From Jannaschia sp. M317 (GTDB lineage: Bacteria; Pseudomonadota; Alphaproteobacteria; Rhodobacterales; Rhodobacteraceae): a stretch of DNA of 64,000 nt. Positions 34,855 through 43,174 of the stretch are shown piece after piece. Made by a program: the position numbers and the translations under genes. The stretch covers positions 2,509,001-2,573,000 of the forward strand of contig NZ_CP081155.1 in assembly GCF_025141175.1 (NCBI RefSeq), written 5' to 3'. The notes beneath the pieces are model-generated. The model was given only the letters and a program-made list of their open reading frames with translations, was not told where the DNA came from and searched no databases. Within the stretch, counting starts at the first letter, position 1. The number at the start of each line of letters is the position of its first letter.

Positions 34855-36490
34855 AGAAACTCAAAGCGGCCCCATCGGCACGCGGATCTGTCGCCGTTTC
34901 AACCAAGCCATCGGGATGCAGGACAACCGCGCCAGCGTGGCCGACCAGGCTGCTGAAATCCGGCAACATTTCCACGTCGTGTCCCGCTCTTTCCAGCGCG
35001 CTGACAAGATCGGGGTCGAACCGGTTTTCCAACTTCAACGACGTGGTATCCGCACCCCAAGTTTTTCCCAAAAGCCAACGCGGTGCCGTGATTGCGGCCT
35101 GAAGATCCACACCGAATTGGACGTATCTTGTGAAAATTGCCGACTGCGTTTGCGGCTGGCCCTCACCTCCCATTGTGCCATAGGCCATGATACGGCCATC
35201 CTCCAGAACAGCCATCGCGGGATTGAGCGTATGAAAGGGTTTGCGACCAGGGCCAATTTGGTTAGGGCCCGGCAACAGCGAAAACCCTGCCCCTCTGTTC
35301 TGAAAAAAGACGCCCGTATCAGGACAGGTCAGCGCGGATCCGAATTCCCAAAACACGCTTTGAATAAAGCTGACCACAGTGCCTTCACTATCCGAAGCGC
35401 CCATCCAGATCGTATCGCCCAAAGCAGGCTCGTACGGCCATTGAAGCGCCTTTGTTCTATCGATCTTGGTCGCCATAGCGTCCAATTGATTGGTCTCTAA
35501 CCAACTTTGCGCAGAAGCGGCCATATGATCAGGATCGCCAAGTTCCGCATTTCGACGGATGAAGGCCTGTTTGGTTGCTTCGACAAGTCCGTGGACATGA
35601 TCGAAACCTTCGCCTCTGGTCACACCTAACCGGTCAAACAGGCCCAGGATCATCAGAGATGAAACGCCCTGCGTCGGCGCAATCATATTGTAAAGCTGAC
35701 CCTGTGACGTGGCCAACGCCAAAGGTTTCACAATTTGCGCATGATAGTTTTCGAAGTCCGATGCACGTAGTGGGCTTTTGTTCTGTTCCAGATAGTCCGC
35801 ATGCCTTGTGGCCAAAGCACCATCATAAAAACTACGCAGCCCGTTCTCGGCCAAACTTTCAAAGGTTTCGCCCAGGCGCCGCTGAACCATTTTTTGACCG
35901 GCGCGCGGCGCGTTCCCATCAATCAGATACGTCTCTTTGAAACCGGGAACATCGCGCAAGGAAGAAAGCTTGTCAGCCGTGCAATCTGCCTGGTTCCCGG
36001 TCACTGCGATACCGCGTTTCGCATGTCCGATTGCATCTTCAAACAAACGGGCCAGCGGAATACGCCGATCATCGGAAACCAGCGACAGGGCCTTGTCCCA
36101 ACCACTGATCGTTCCAGGAACTGTCAGCGCGGCCAAGCCACCCCTTGTAGGAATAGCATCCTTGAATCCCCGGTTCGCATAGTAGCTAGGTGTCGCAAGT
36201 GCAGCGGCTGTGCCACATGCGGAAATGCCAATCGGTGCCTCTCCACGTCGCTTGATAATCCAAAACCCGTCCCCACCGATCCCGTTCATATGCGGATACA
36301 CGACCGCAATGGTCGCTGCAGCGGCAACCATCGCCTCGATTGCGGTCCCCCCGGCAACGAGGATATCGCGACCCGCAAGAGAAGCTGCGCGATGCGGGGC
36401 CGTCATGCCGCCGTTAAGACCGAGAGATGAATGTAGCACGCTAGTTTCCGAACTTCTTGAGGCTCTGTATTTCAGGGTTGCACACCCCAC
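34853..36490 (-). CDS. hpxW: Gamma-glutamyltransferase-family oxamate amidohydrolase (HpxW-like)
   Basis: Product of about 545 residues. The start is uncertain: no early ATG exists; GTG 36490 is chosen, and TTG 36523 or a later GTG are possible. An Ntn-hydrolase proenzyme of the GGT family: AAAATIAVVYPHMNGIGGDGFWIIKR near the N-terminus, and the self-cleavage site GDTIWMGASDSEG with the nucleophile Thr after GD, then SFIQSVFWEFGSALTCPDTGVFFQNRGAGFSL and TLNPAMAVLEDGRIMAYGTMGGEGQPQTQ. The DTIW version and the neighbouring hpxZ-like gene point to HpxW, which hydrolyses oxamate in Klebsiella purine breakdown, rather than to glutathione GGT. No signal peptide is evident. Confidence 0.82.
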   Translation of the reverse strand: MGCATLKYRASRSSETSVLHSSLGLNGGMTAPHRAASLAGRDILVAGGTAIEAMVAAAATIAVVYPHMNGIGGDGFWIIKRRGEAPIGISACGTAAALATPSYYANRGFKDAIPTRGGLAALTVPGTISGWDKALSLVSDDRRIPLARLFEDAIGHAKRGIAVTGNQADCTADKLSSLRDVPGFKETYLIDGNAPRAGQKMVQRRLGETFESLAENGLRSFYDGALATRHADYLEQNKSPLRASDFENYHAQIVKPLALATSQGQLYNMIAPTQGVSSLMILGLFDRLGVTRGEGFDHVHGLVEATKQAFIRRNAELGDPDHMAASAQSWLETNQLDAMATKIDRTKALQWPYEPALGDTIWMGASDSEGTVVSFIQSVFWEFGSALTCPDTGVFFQNRGAGFSLLPGPNQIGPGRKPFHTLNPAMAVLEDGRIMAYGTMGGEGQPQTQSAIFTRYVQFGVDLQAAITAPRWLLGKTWGADTTSLKLENRFDPDLVSALERAGHDVEMLPDFSSLVGHAGAVVLHPDGLVETATDPRADGAALSF

Positions 36491-36722
36491 CACGAAGATT
36501 AGTCGGCTCGTTTTCGGCGCCAACCAACCCGATCAGATTGACCCCAAGTACAATATCATGGCGATGCACGCAATTTGAGCACCGCTGGCAACACAGCCCA
36601 AAAATGCGCCGCCCGCTGGCACGTTGCTAGCCGCAAACTTCGCAGGCATTGCAAAGTCTGGGTGCATCTTCGAACCGTCTTCGACGGCATGTTATCAAAA
36701 TCGACATCGTAAGGTTTCCCGG

Positions 36723-37100
36723 ATGGACATAAATATCCCGACCATCATCACAGAGGTCAAGCATGCATTTGAGCAATATGAGACAGCACTGGTCAACAAT
36801 GACATTCAGACCCTCGACCGTTTGTTTTGGGCGAGCGAGCACGTCATACGTTACGGTCAGACAGAAAACCTGCACGGCCAAGATGAGATTTTGGCATTCC
36901 GCCAATCGCGACCATCGAAGGGTCTGTCCCGTAGCTTGCGAAAAACGGTCATAACGACTTTCGGTCGTGACTTCGCAACAGCCAATACGGAATTTGTCAA
37001 ACCTGATCAATCAAGAATTGGACGCCAAAGCCATAGCTGGGCTCGCCTCGACGAAGGGTGGCGTATTGTTGCCGCGCATGTCTCCATGATGGATGAATAG
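36723..37100 (+). CDS. hpxZ: HpxZ/AtzH-like small protein (DUF3225, NTF2-like)
   Basis: Product of 125 residues from ATG 36723 (MDINIPTIITEVKHAFEQYE). It has the SnoaL/NTF2-like layout with ALVNNDIQTLDRLFWASEHVIRYGQTEN, ILAFRQSRPSKGLSRSLRKT and SHSWARLDEGWRIVAAHVSMM, which matches HpxZ and AtzH. These accompany an amidase (HpxY/AtzE) in oxalurate or cyanuric acid degradation. The function of the small protein is not settled; it is thought to assist or follow the amidase. Here it diverges from the hpxW-like gene and lies 60 bases before an amidase, so the set is hpxW-hpxZ-amidase with no AtzG/HpxX partner. The local sequence is visibly AT-richer than its surroundings. Confidence 0.85.
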   Translation: MDINIPTIITEVKHAFEQYETALVNNDIQTLDRLFWASEHVIRYGQTENLHGQDEILAFRQSRPSKGLSRSLRKTVITTFGRDFATANTEFVKPDQSRIGRQSHSWARLDEGWRIVAAHVSMMDE

Positions 37101-37160
37101 GGACGCGAACCCTTCTTGAGGAACCGGGACGGAACGAGACCACAGTGGGAATTGAATGCC

Positions 37161-38330
37161 ATGGATGATACGGTAAATGCTTTTACGGATATGTTTACGC
37201 TGCAGGGGGAAGCAGCGGGGCCTCTTCAAGGTGTGTCATTTGCGGCAAAGGACATTTTTGATGTTGCGGACTACGTGGCAGGCTGCGGCAATCCTGAATG
37301 GAAACGAACCCATCCGGTTGCAGACAAACATGCCCCGGTAATTAGCAAGTTGCTTGACGCTGGGGTCCGGTTTGTTGGCAAGACCCACACGGACGAGCTC
37401 GCCTATAGTCTGATGGGTGTGAATGCGCATTACGGGACCCCGCTAAATACAGCAGATCCCCGTCGCGTTCCTGGCGGATCTTCATCAGGATCTGCTGCTG
37501 CGGTGGCCGCGGGTCTGGTGGATATCGGATTGGGCAGTGATACCGGCGGATCGGTTCGCCTACCGGCATCGTTCTGCGGAATTTGGGGTATTCGCACGAC
37601 CTTCGGCCAAATCGCGCTTGATGGCACAATGCCGTTCACCCATTCATTTGATACCGTGGGATGGTTCGCAAGGTCGGCCGCAATGATGGACCGGGTTGCC
37701 CAATCACTTCATTGTCCCGACGGCCCCTTGCCAACGCAGCTTTTACTGCCCGTGGACGTTTGGGCTCGCGCGGGGGCGGACGCAATTGCAGCGGTCGCAC
37801 CCAGGTTGGCACAATTGGAGGCCTTGATGGGGCCTGCCACTCCGATCCTGCTGCCTGAGCAAGGATTGGAAGACTGGCGCGAAACTTTCCGAATTTGTCA
37901 GGCATTCGAAGTCTGGGACGTTCACAAAAACTGGGTCAGCAGCCAGACGCCAAATTTTGGTGCGGGTATTCGAGAGCGTTTTCAAGCGGCTTCCCAGATT
38001 GATCGCGCAACATTTCAAGCCGCAGATGCGAAAAGGGTCGCCGTTCAATCCCGTATTCGCGAGATTGTTACGCCTGACGTCGTTCTCGTGCTCCCGACCG
38101 GACCTGGCCCCGCACCCTTTCGTGCAACACCTGAAAACGACCTGAATGGGTTCAGGACGCGCGCCTTGGAAATGCTTTGTGTCGCGGGACTAAGCGGCCT
38201 GCCACAGCTGTCGATGCCCGCAGGTTTTGTCGACGACGGCCCCGTCGGACTAAGCTTGGTCGGGGCGAAAGATCGGGATCGGCAACTTATTTCGATCGGC
38301 ATGGCGCTGGAGGATGGACAGAAATCGTAA
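37161..38330 (+). CDS. Amidase-signature hydrolase (HpxY/AtzE-like position)
   Basis: Product of 389 residues from ATG 37161. The Ser-cisSer-Lys triad is intact: K30 (SFAAKDIFDVA), S107 ([11 protein letters not shown]) and S131 (SDTGGSVRLPAS). It is shorter than many amidases, which suggests no extra domain. Beside an HpxZ/AtzH-like gene it occupies the position of HpxY (oxalurate) or AtzE (carboxybiuret), but those need a small subunit that I cannot find here. Sequence alone does not tell the substrate; an amide produced by the downstream nitrile hydratase is the alternative. The next gene starts 90 bases later. Confidence 0.88.
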   Translation: MDDTVNAFTDMFTLQGEAAGPLQGVSFAAKDIFDVADYVAGCGNPEWKRTHPVADKHAPVISKLLDAGVRFVGKTHTDELAYSLMGVNAHYGTPLNTADPRRVPGGSSSGSAAAVAAGLVDIGLGSDTGGSVRLPASFCGIWGIRTTFGQIALDGTMPFTHSFDTVGWFARSAAMMDRVAQSLHCPDGPLPTQLLLPVDVWARAGADAIAAVAPRLAQLEALMGPATPILLPEQGLEDWRETFRICQAFEVWDVHKNWVSSQTPNFGAGIRERFQAASQIDRATFQAADAKRVAVQSRIREIVTPDVVLVLPTGPGPAPFRATPENDLNGFRTRALEMLCVAGLSGLPQLSMPAGFVDDGPVGLSLVGAKDRDRQLISIGMALEDGQKS

Positions 38331-38366
38331 GAGCGCATTTTTCCGCACCGGTTTGATGCAAAAATA

Positions 38367-38393
38367 GCAATGGTAAACGTCTCATGCCATTGC
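38367..38393 (+). promoter_or_regulatory. Inverted repeat upstream of nitrile hydratase genes
   Basis: GCAATGG, 13-base spacer, CCATTGC, in the 90-base gap between the amidase and the split nitrile hydratase. It could form an RNA hairpin or be an operator. A GGGAGG ribosome binding site follows at 38411-38416. Confidence 0.4.
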
Positions 38394-38420
38394 CAAGTTT
38401 AGACGATCAAGGGAGGAACC

Positions 38421-38762
38421 ATGAGCGACGTTAAAGGACCAAAAGGCTATCACGATGTCGGCGGGGATCAGGCCGGTGAAATTCCAATGGTCGAGCTGCC
38501 GTGGTTGCATTGGGAAAAACAGGTCGAAGCTATTCGTGGTCTGCTTGGGGATGGGACACGACGGATCGTTTCTCTTGATGAGGTACGCCGCGGTTTTGAG
38601 AGCTTTGGCCTGGAAAAATACAATACCCTTTCATTTTATCGCCGCCGGCTGGAGGCGATGACAGATATACTGATCGAGAAAGGCGTCGTCTCGCAGGCAG
38701 AGCTGGATACCGCAGTCGAGGCCGGCAAGGCACGTTGGGCAGATTTAGACAAAGCACGATGA
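38421..38762 (+). CDS. Nitrile hydratase beta, N-terminal half (separate gene)
   Basis: Product of 113 residues matching the helical N-terminal domain of nitrile hydratase beta: a GPKGYHDVGG start, then PWLHWEKQVEAIRGLLG, the SFYRRRLEAMTDILIEKGVV helix and a short C-terminal AELDTAVEAGKARW. In two-subunit enzymes this is fused to the barrel domain, which here is the next gene. The same split occurs in thiocyanate hydrolase (beta subunit) and the three-subunit toyocamycin nitrile hydratase. Small beta-N-like proteins also act as activators that load cobalt. A well-placed GGGAGG precedes the ATG. Confidence 0.85.
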   Translation: MSDVKGPKGYHDVGGDQAGEIPMVELPWLHWEKQVEAIRGLLGDGTRRIVSLDEVRRGFESFGLEKYNTLSFYRRRLEAMTDILIEKGVVSQAELDTAVEAGKARWADLDKAR

Positions 38763-39061
38763 CACGATTTCGGCCCGGCGACCCCGTGCAGGTTCTGGCA
38801 CTTGGCAAATCCGGCCATGTACGTATTCCGCATTACGTTCGCAGACAGATCGGTCGTGTCGTCGAATACTGCGGAACTTATCTGAACCCGGAAGACCTGG
38901 CGATTGGCAACACATCAGGACGAGCCGTTGATCTATATCGTGTCGCTTTTTCGCAGGCGCAGCTTTGGCCGGATGAGGATATCCCGGAACGCGATGCCCT
39001 CATCATTGAAATATACGACCACTGGCTGACCGAAGCAAAGGATGCCGAACATGCCCCATGA
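38759..39061 (+). CDS. Nitrile hydratase beta, C-terminal barrel half (separate gene)
   Basis: Product of 100 residues from the ATG overlapping the previous stop (ATGA). It carries the SH3-like barrel of nitrile hydratase beta: FRPGDPVQVLALGKSGHVRIPHYVRRQIGRVVEYCG, then VDLYRVAFSQAQLW and ALIIEIYDHWLTEA. The two Arg residues that hold the oxidised metal-site cysteines in canonical enzymes lie in the N- and C-terminal halves of beta, so this polypeptide must assemble with the other two. It overlaps the alpha gene by 11 bases with start 39051. Confidence 0.88.
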   Translation: MTRFRPGDPVQVLALGKSGHVRIPHYVRRQIGRVVEYCGTYLNPEDLAIGNTSGRAVDLYRVAFSQAQLWPDEDIPERDALIIEIYDHWLTEAKDAEHAP

Positions 39062-39671
39062 TCATGACCACGGCGAACATGAAGCCATCGTGATCGAGGA
39101 TGAAGCGGGAAACATCGAGGCGCAGATCGTTGTTGATGCCTTGCAAGAGGTGCTGATTGGCAAGGGTCTGCTGACTGCGCACGAGGTCACCGCTGCAATC
39201 GCGAAACTGGAAAGCCCTGGCATTCATCTTGGGGCCAAGGTCATTGCAAAAGCGTGGATTGACCCCGCGTATAAGGATCGTCTTTTAAAAGACGGTCGGG
39301 CGGCCGTGCAGGAACTGGACATTCCGGTGACCGAGGCACGGATAATTGTGGTGGAGAACACGCCGGACCTGCACAATCTGATCACCTGCACGCTGTGTTC
39401 TTGCTACCCCAGATCCATTCTTGGGCAACCGCCATCATGGTACATTTCAAAGGCATATCGTGCGCGATCCGTGCGTGAACCTCGTCGTGTCCTGGCCGAA
39501 TTCGGGCTGCACCTTGCTGACGATATCCAACTGGTCGTGCACGACAGCAACGCCGATATGCGCTATCTCGTCCTGCCTCAGCCCCCGGCAGACGCCGACC
39601 AGCAAACGCCCTCGGACCTCGAAGCTCTGATTTCGCGGGATCATCTGATTGGCGTGGCCAGAGACGTCTGA
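39051..39671 (+). CDS. Nitrile hydratase alpha subunit, cobalt type
   Basis: Product of 206 residues from ATG 39051; ATG 39042 in frame is the alternative, but the AAGG at 39037 fits the later start better. The metal site is C113-T-L-C116-S-C118 followed by YPRSILGQPPSWY. Thr in C-T-L-C-S-C is typical of cobalt enzymes; iron enzymes have Ser. YRARSVREPRRVLAEFG follows, as in the family. A His-rich start (HDHDHGEHE) could help metal loading. It hydrates a nitrile, or possibly a related R-CN or thiocyanate, to the amide in the cytoplasm. An amidase follows at once (TGATG). Confidence 0.93.
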   Translation: MPHDHDHGEHEAIVIEDEAGNIEAQIVVDALQEVLIGKGLLTAHEVTAAIAKLESPGIHLGAKVIAKAWIDPAYKDRLLKDGRAAVQELDIPVTEARIIVVENTPDLHNLITCTLCSCYPRSILGQPPSWYISKAYRARSVREPRRVLAEFGLHLADDIQLVVHDSNADMRYLVLPQPPADADQQTPSDLEALISRDHLIGVARDV

Positions 39672-40909
39672 TGGATAGGCGTTCCGGCTCGGATATCGGT
39701 CATCGGTTTCAGCAAAAGGCTGCGCTTTGGGAGCCGCATATTCATGCCTTTGCGACAATATCCGACCCCGCACAGATCGGAAGCCCGGCCGCCGTGGGTC
39801 CGCTGGCCGGCCTGATGGTTGGCGTAAAGGATATCATTGATGTCGCAGGTCTGCCAACATGCAATGGCAGTCAGGCGTGCCGGGATGCGGTCCCTGCCCC
39901 GCAGGACGCCCCTGTCGTTGCGGCCTTGCGTGCCGCCGGCGCGTCGATCGTGGGCAAGACGACTACGACAGAATTTGCCTTCACCGACCCCACCGCATGT
40001 CGCAACCCCTTTGATCTGACCCGTTCACCCGGTGGATCCAGCAGCGGATCGGGCGCCGCCGTCGCGGCCGGGTTGGTGGACATTGCCCTCGGCACTCAGA
40101 CCGCTGGATCGTTGTGTCGACCCGCCGCCTATTGCGGAGTTGTCGGATTCAAACCGTCATACGGTCTCTTGTCGAATATAGGCGTCACGCCTCTGGCACC
40201 GAGTTTCGATTCAGTCGGCATAATCGCAGGGTCGCTCATGCTGGTGCAGCAAGCATGCGACGCGATGGCACACACCCACGCCGCGGCATCGGCGGAAGTG
40301 AAACCGACGTTGCTTTGCGGGCTTTGGGACGGGGATGTCGTGCCATACGACGACACGTTGGTTGCGCTGGATGAAGCAGCGGATGCCTGCAAAGCATTTG
40401 CAACATCCCTCCGCAAAACCACCTTGCAGGCAAATGTCGAACGGATCGTCACAGCCCATCGGATTGTGATGACCTTTGAAGCCGCGATGGCCCACGGGTC
40501 AATGCTGTCTGATGATCGGGCCGATCTTCTGATGCCGAAATTCAAGGCTGGCTTGCAGGCCGGAGCTGCCATTTCGGCCGCTGAAGCCGCGCAGGCGACC
40601 GCATACCTCGCAGACGCAATGGCCGCGTTTTGGGCTGGGCTTGCAGACGTGGACGCCATCCTCACCCTGCCCGTGCCAGATGGTGCCCCTTTGATCGACG
40701 GGACCACCGGGTATCAGGACTGGCTGACGCCCTGGACGGTTTTCGGTGGCCCGCTCGTCTGCCTGCCGTGGGGCCTGGACCGGCTTGGACGCCCTCGGTC
40801 CGTTATGCTGGCTGGAAAGCCGGGGCAGGATGCGCTGCTCTTGTCCATGGCTGCCGAGTTGGAGGCGCAAAGCCCTCCGCGCGCCATTCCTCAACCGCCT
40901 AGGACTTGA
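39671..40909 (+). CDS. Amidase-signature hydrolase coupled to nitrile hydratase
   Basis: Product of 412 residues with an intact triad: K53 ([11 protein letters not shown]), S123 ([11 protein letters not shown]) and S147 ([14 protein letters not shown]). The start overlaps the nitrile hydratase alpha stop. Nitrile hydratase followed by an amidase is the standard nitrile-to-acid route, so this enzyme probably hydrolyses the amide made by the hydratase, releasing ammonia. It is a different subfamily from the amidase at 37161; the two share only the core. The 3-prime end overlaps the convergent RidA gene by 11 bases. Confidence 0.9.
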   Translation: MDRRSGSDIGHRFQQKAALWEPHIHAFATISDPAQIGSPAAVGPLAGLMVGVKDIIDVAGLPTCNGSQACRDAVPAPQDAPVVAALRAAGASIVGKTTTTEFAFTDPTACRNPFDLTRSPGGSSSGSGAAVAAGLVDIALGTQTAGSLCRPAAYCGVVGFKPSYGLLSNIGVTPLAPSFDSVGIIAGSLMLVQQACDAMAHTHAAASAEVKPTLLCGLWDGDVVPYDDTLVALDEAADACKAFATSLRKTTLQANVERIVTAHRIVMTFEAAMAHGSMLSDDRADLLMPKFKAGLQAGAAISAAEAAQATAYLADAMAAFWAGLADVDAILTLPVPDGAPLIDGTTGYQDWLTPWTVFGGPLVCLPWGLDRLGRPRSVMLAGKPGQDALLLSMAAELEAQSPPRAIPQPPRT

Positions 40910-41372
40910 GCCGAACGATCGCGTCCACTTCGACAGAGGCATTTCCCGGCAATCCCGATACGCCCACGGCTGTGCGTGCGTGCCAACCCTGATCGCCAAA
41001 CAAGGCGATGAAAATCTCGGTGGCCCCGTTGATCACCAAAGGACTATGGGGAAAACCCGACTGACAGTTCACAAAGCCCCCGAGGCGCAGAACGACATCC
41101 ACCCGATCAAGATCGCCTTCACAGGCTTCGCGCAGGCGGTAGATCAGGTTCAGCGCGCAGATCTTGGCGGCGTCACGACCGGCCTCAATCGCCTTGGGTT
41201 CATCGAGAACCGGCCCAATATGCGTGACACTGCCGTCCCACTCGCAGATCTGGCCTGACAGATAGACGATCGTCCCGTCCTTGCGAAACGGAAGGAACTG
41301 ACCACGCGGCGTCCAATCGGGGGGCAGCTCAAGGCCCAATTGGATCAACCTGCTTTCGACTTGCAACGTCAT
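40899..41372 (-). CDS. RidA/YjgF-family protein
   Basis: Product of 157 residues in the YjgF/YER057c/UK114 superfamily: YLSGQICEWDGS near the start and [27 protein letters not shown] at the end, with the Arg (HAR) that in RidA contacts the carboxylate of the imine substrate. It is longer than the 128-residue RidA and belongs to an outlying group often found with amide-degrading genes. A deaminase on an imine or carbamate intermediate (as for RutC) is plausible. It follows atzF with a four-base overlap at the end of a leftward operon. Confidence 0.88.
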   Translation of the reverse strand: MTLQVESRLIQLGLELPPDWTPRGQFLPFRKDGTIVYLSGQICEWDGSVTHIGPVLDEPKAIEAGRDAAKICALNLIYRLREACEGDLDRVDVVLRLGGFVNCQSGFPHSPLVINGATEIFIALFGDQGWHARTAVGVSGLPGNASVEVDAIVRLKS

Positions 41373-43174
41373 GCTGGCACAGCCTTCTGTTCGAGATATA
41401 TGCGCCAGTCCCCAAGATGGGTAATATCGGTGGCCCCATTCGTACCGCTGGCTTCGCAGATGAAGCCTTTCACATGGGATCCATCGGACAACTCGACAGT
41501 CCCGATCCCCAAGGGCGCTGGAATACCGGCCATGAAGGTTCCGAAGGCGGCTTTCGGAATCGACCAGATCTCCAGCGCGACGGCACCCGTATCAGAACCT
41601 TCGGACCGCACCATCCCGGGCCGATCCGGCGGACCACCAGCGAGGGCATAAAACTTGTAGTCAGCAGAGCTTTGCGCGCGGCGTACGAAAGTCGCCCCCA
41701 GATCCGCCAGCTGCCAATTCAGTGGCAATCCGGTCATATGTGCCCCGCAGACCGCCAAGTCCATACGATCTGACGTGGCTTTTGGAAGCGGTGCGGGCAT
41801 CGGCACGGGATGCGCCGTGGCCCCCATCTTGCGATCGCAGTTTAGTTCGAAGTCACGCGCAACCGAAGCGATGGCTGCATCTTTGCCCGCCGCGGCAAGC
41901 AAAGTCACGCTGCCTGGCCTGCCGTCCGCCCGCGGCGCGGTCGGAACAGCGATGCCACACATATCGAGCAGGTTCACAAAGTTCGTGTAGGTGCCATTGT
42001 TGGAATTTGGGGTGACGGGATCAGCTTCCAGATCGGTGACCGAATAGAACGTCGGGATGGTTGGCACGCACAGCATGTCCAACCCCTCCAACATCGGCTC
42101 CGCGGCGCGTTTCAATTCAGCCAGCCTATAGAACCCCCTGAACGCATCGGCCGCCGACATGCTTTCGGCGTGGGAGATAATTTTACGCGTCACTGGATGG
42201 ATCGCGTCAGGGTTCGACGCCAGCAACGCGTCAATCACCGTATAGCGCTCTGCGACCCAGGCACCTTCGTAAAGCATGCGGGCGATGGCATAGAGCGGTT
42301 CGAAATCAAGATAGTTGATGGTGGCGCCCGACGCAGCCAAACGTGCCACATCCCGATCGAAGGCCTGTTTCTGCACCTCATCACCGAAAAACTCGATCGA
42401 CGCGGCATCCGGCACCCCTATGCGCAACGGGCCGTCAGGTGACGTCATTGCCTCATGCGTCAGAGGCCTGGAATAGGCATCAGCGGAGTCGAAACCCCGC
42501 GCCACAGCAAAAGCCGCGTATGCGTCATCAACGGTCAGCGCAAAGATCGAGATGGTGTCAAGCGTCCGACAAGCAGGCACGACCCCACTGGCCGAAAGCG
42601 CACCCAAAGTAGGTTTGAGACCCACGATGTTATTCAAGGCGGCAGGGACACGCCCCGAACCGGCAGTATCAGTGCCCAGCGAAAAGGACACGACGCCATG
42701 CCCAACAATCACACCGGATCCGCCAGACGACCCGCCCGGCACAATTTCAGGATCAACGGCGTTCAGGGGCGCACCATAGGGCGTCCGAACGCCCACAAGA
42801 CCGGTCGCAAATTGATCAAGGTTGGTTTTGCCAATCATCAGCGCCCCCGCAGCCCGAAGCTTTGCAATCACGAAGGCATCCGCATCAGGGGCATAGGCAT
42901 AGGCAGGGCATCCAGCGGTCGTTTCAATGCCCGCGACGTCGATATTGTCCTTCACTGCAAAGGGAATACCCCAAAGCGGTTTGCCAGGATCGTAAGGTCC
43001 AAGCGCTTCCGCTTCTGCTCGCAGACTGTCGCGGTCGCATAGGTGGATGAAAATGCCCGGATCATTGATTGACGCAAGACGCTCAAACACTTCGTCCACC
43101 ACAGCAACGGGTGAGACACCGCCTGCATAGGCCTTTTCAAGGGCCTCAAGCGTGAATGGCAACTGCGTCAGCAT
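41369..43174 (-). CDS. atzF: Allophanate hydrolase
   Basis: Product of 601 residues from ATG 43174, the usual length of AtzF-type allophanate hydrolase. The N-terminal amidase domain has K75 (PFAVKDNIDVAG), S149 (VPGGSSGGSG) and S173 (TDTAGSGRVPAAL), with the same spacing (74 and 24) as in Pseudomonas AtzF (K91, S165, S189). The C-terminal domain (from about residue 470: DLAVCGAHMTGLPLNWQL to GDWRIYLEQ) decarboxylates the N-carboxycarbamate. Allophanate becomes two CO2 and two NH3. It connects with the biuret hydrolase at 53761. It overlaps the upstream ATPase gene by 29 bases and ridA by four. Confidence 0.93.
   Translation of the reverse strand: MLTQLPFTLEALEKAYAGGVSPVAVVDEVFERLASINDPGIFIHLCDRDSLRAEAEALGPYDPGKPLWGIPFAVKDNIDVAGIETTAGCPAYAYAPDADAFVIAKLRAAGALMIGKTNLDQFATGLVGVRTPYGAPLNAVDPEIVPGGSSGGSGVIVGHGVVSFSLGTDTAGSGRVPAALNNIVGLKPTLGALSASGVVPACRTLDTISIFALTVDDAYAAFAVARGFDSADAYSRPLTHEAMTSPDGPLRIGVPDAASIEFFGDEVQKQAFDRDVARLAASGATINYLDFEPLYAIARMLYEGAWVAERYTVIDALLASNPDAIHPVTRKIISHAESMSAADAFRGFYRLAELKRAAEPMLEGLDMLCVPTIPTFYSVTDLEADPVTPNSNNGTYTNFVNLLDMCGIAVPTAPRADGRPGSVTLLAAAGKDAAIASVARDFELNCDRKMGATAHPVPMPAPLPKATSDRMDLAVCGAHMTGLPLNWQLADLGATFVRRAQSSADYKFYALAGGPPDRPGMVRSEGSDTGAVALEIWSIPKAAFGTFMAGIPAPLGIGTVELSDGSHVKGFICEASGTNGATDITHLGDWRIYLEQKAVPA

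Noticed and set aside
34853..36523. Glutathione gamma-glutamyltransferase
   Set aside because: No signal peptide, the DTIW nucleophile segment and an hpxZ-like neighbour favour an HpxW-type oxamate amidohydrolase.
38735..39061. Frameshifted single nitrile hydratase beta gene
   Set aside because: Both halves have their own start, proper ends and an ATGA overlap, and the same split is known in thiocyanate hydrolase-like enzymes, so a real two-gene arrangement is more likely than an error.
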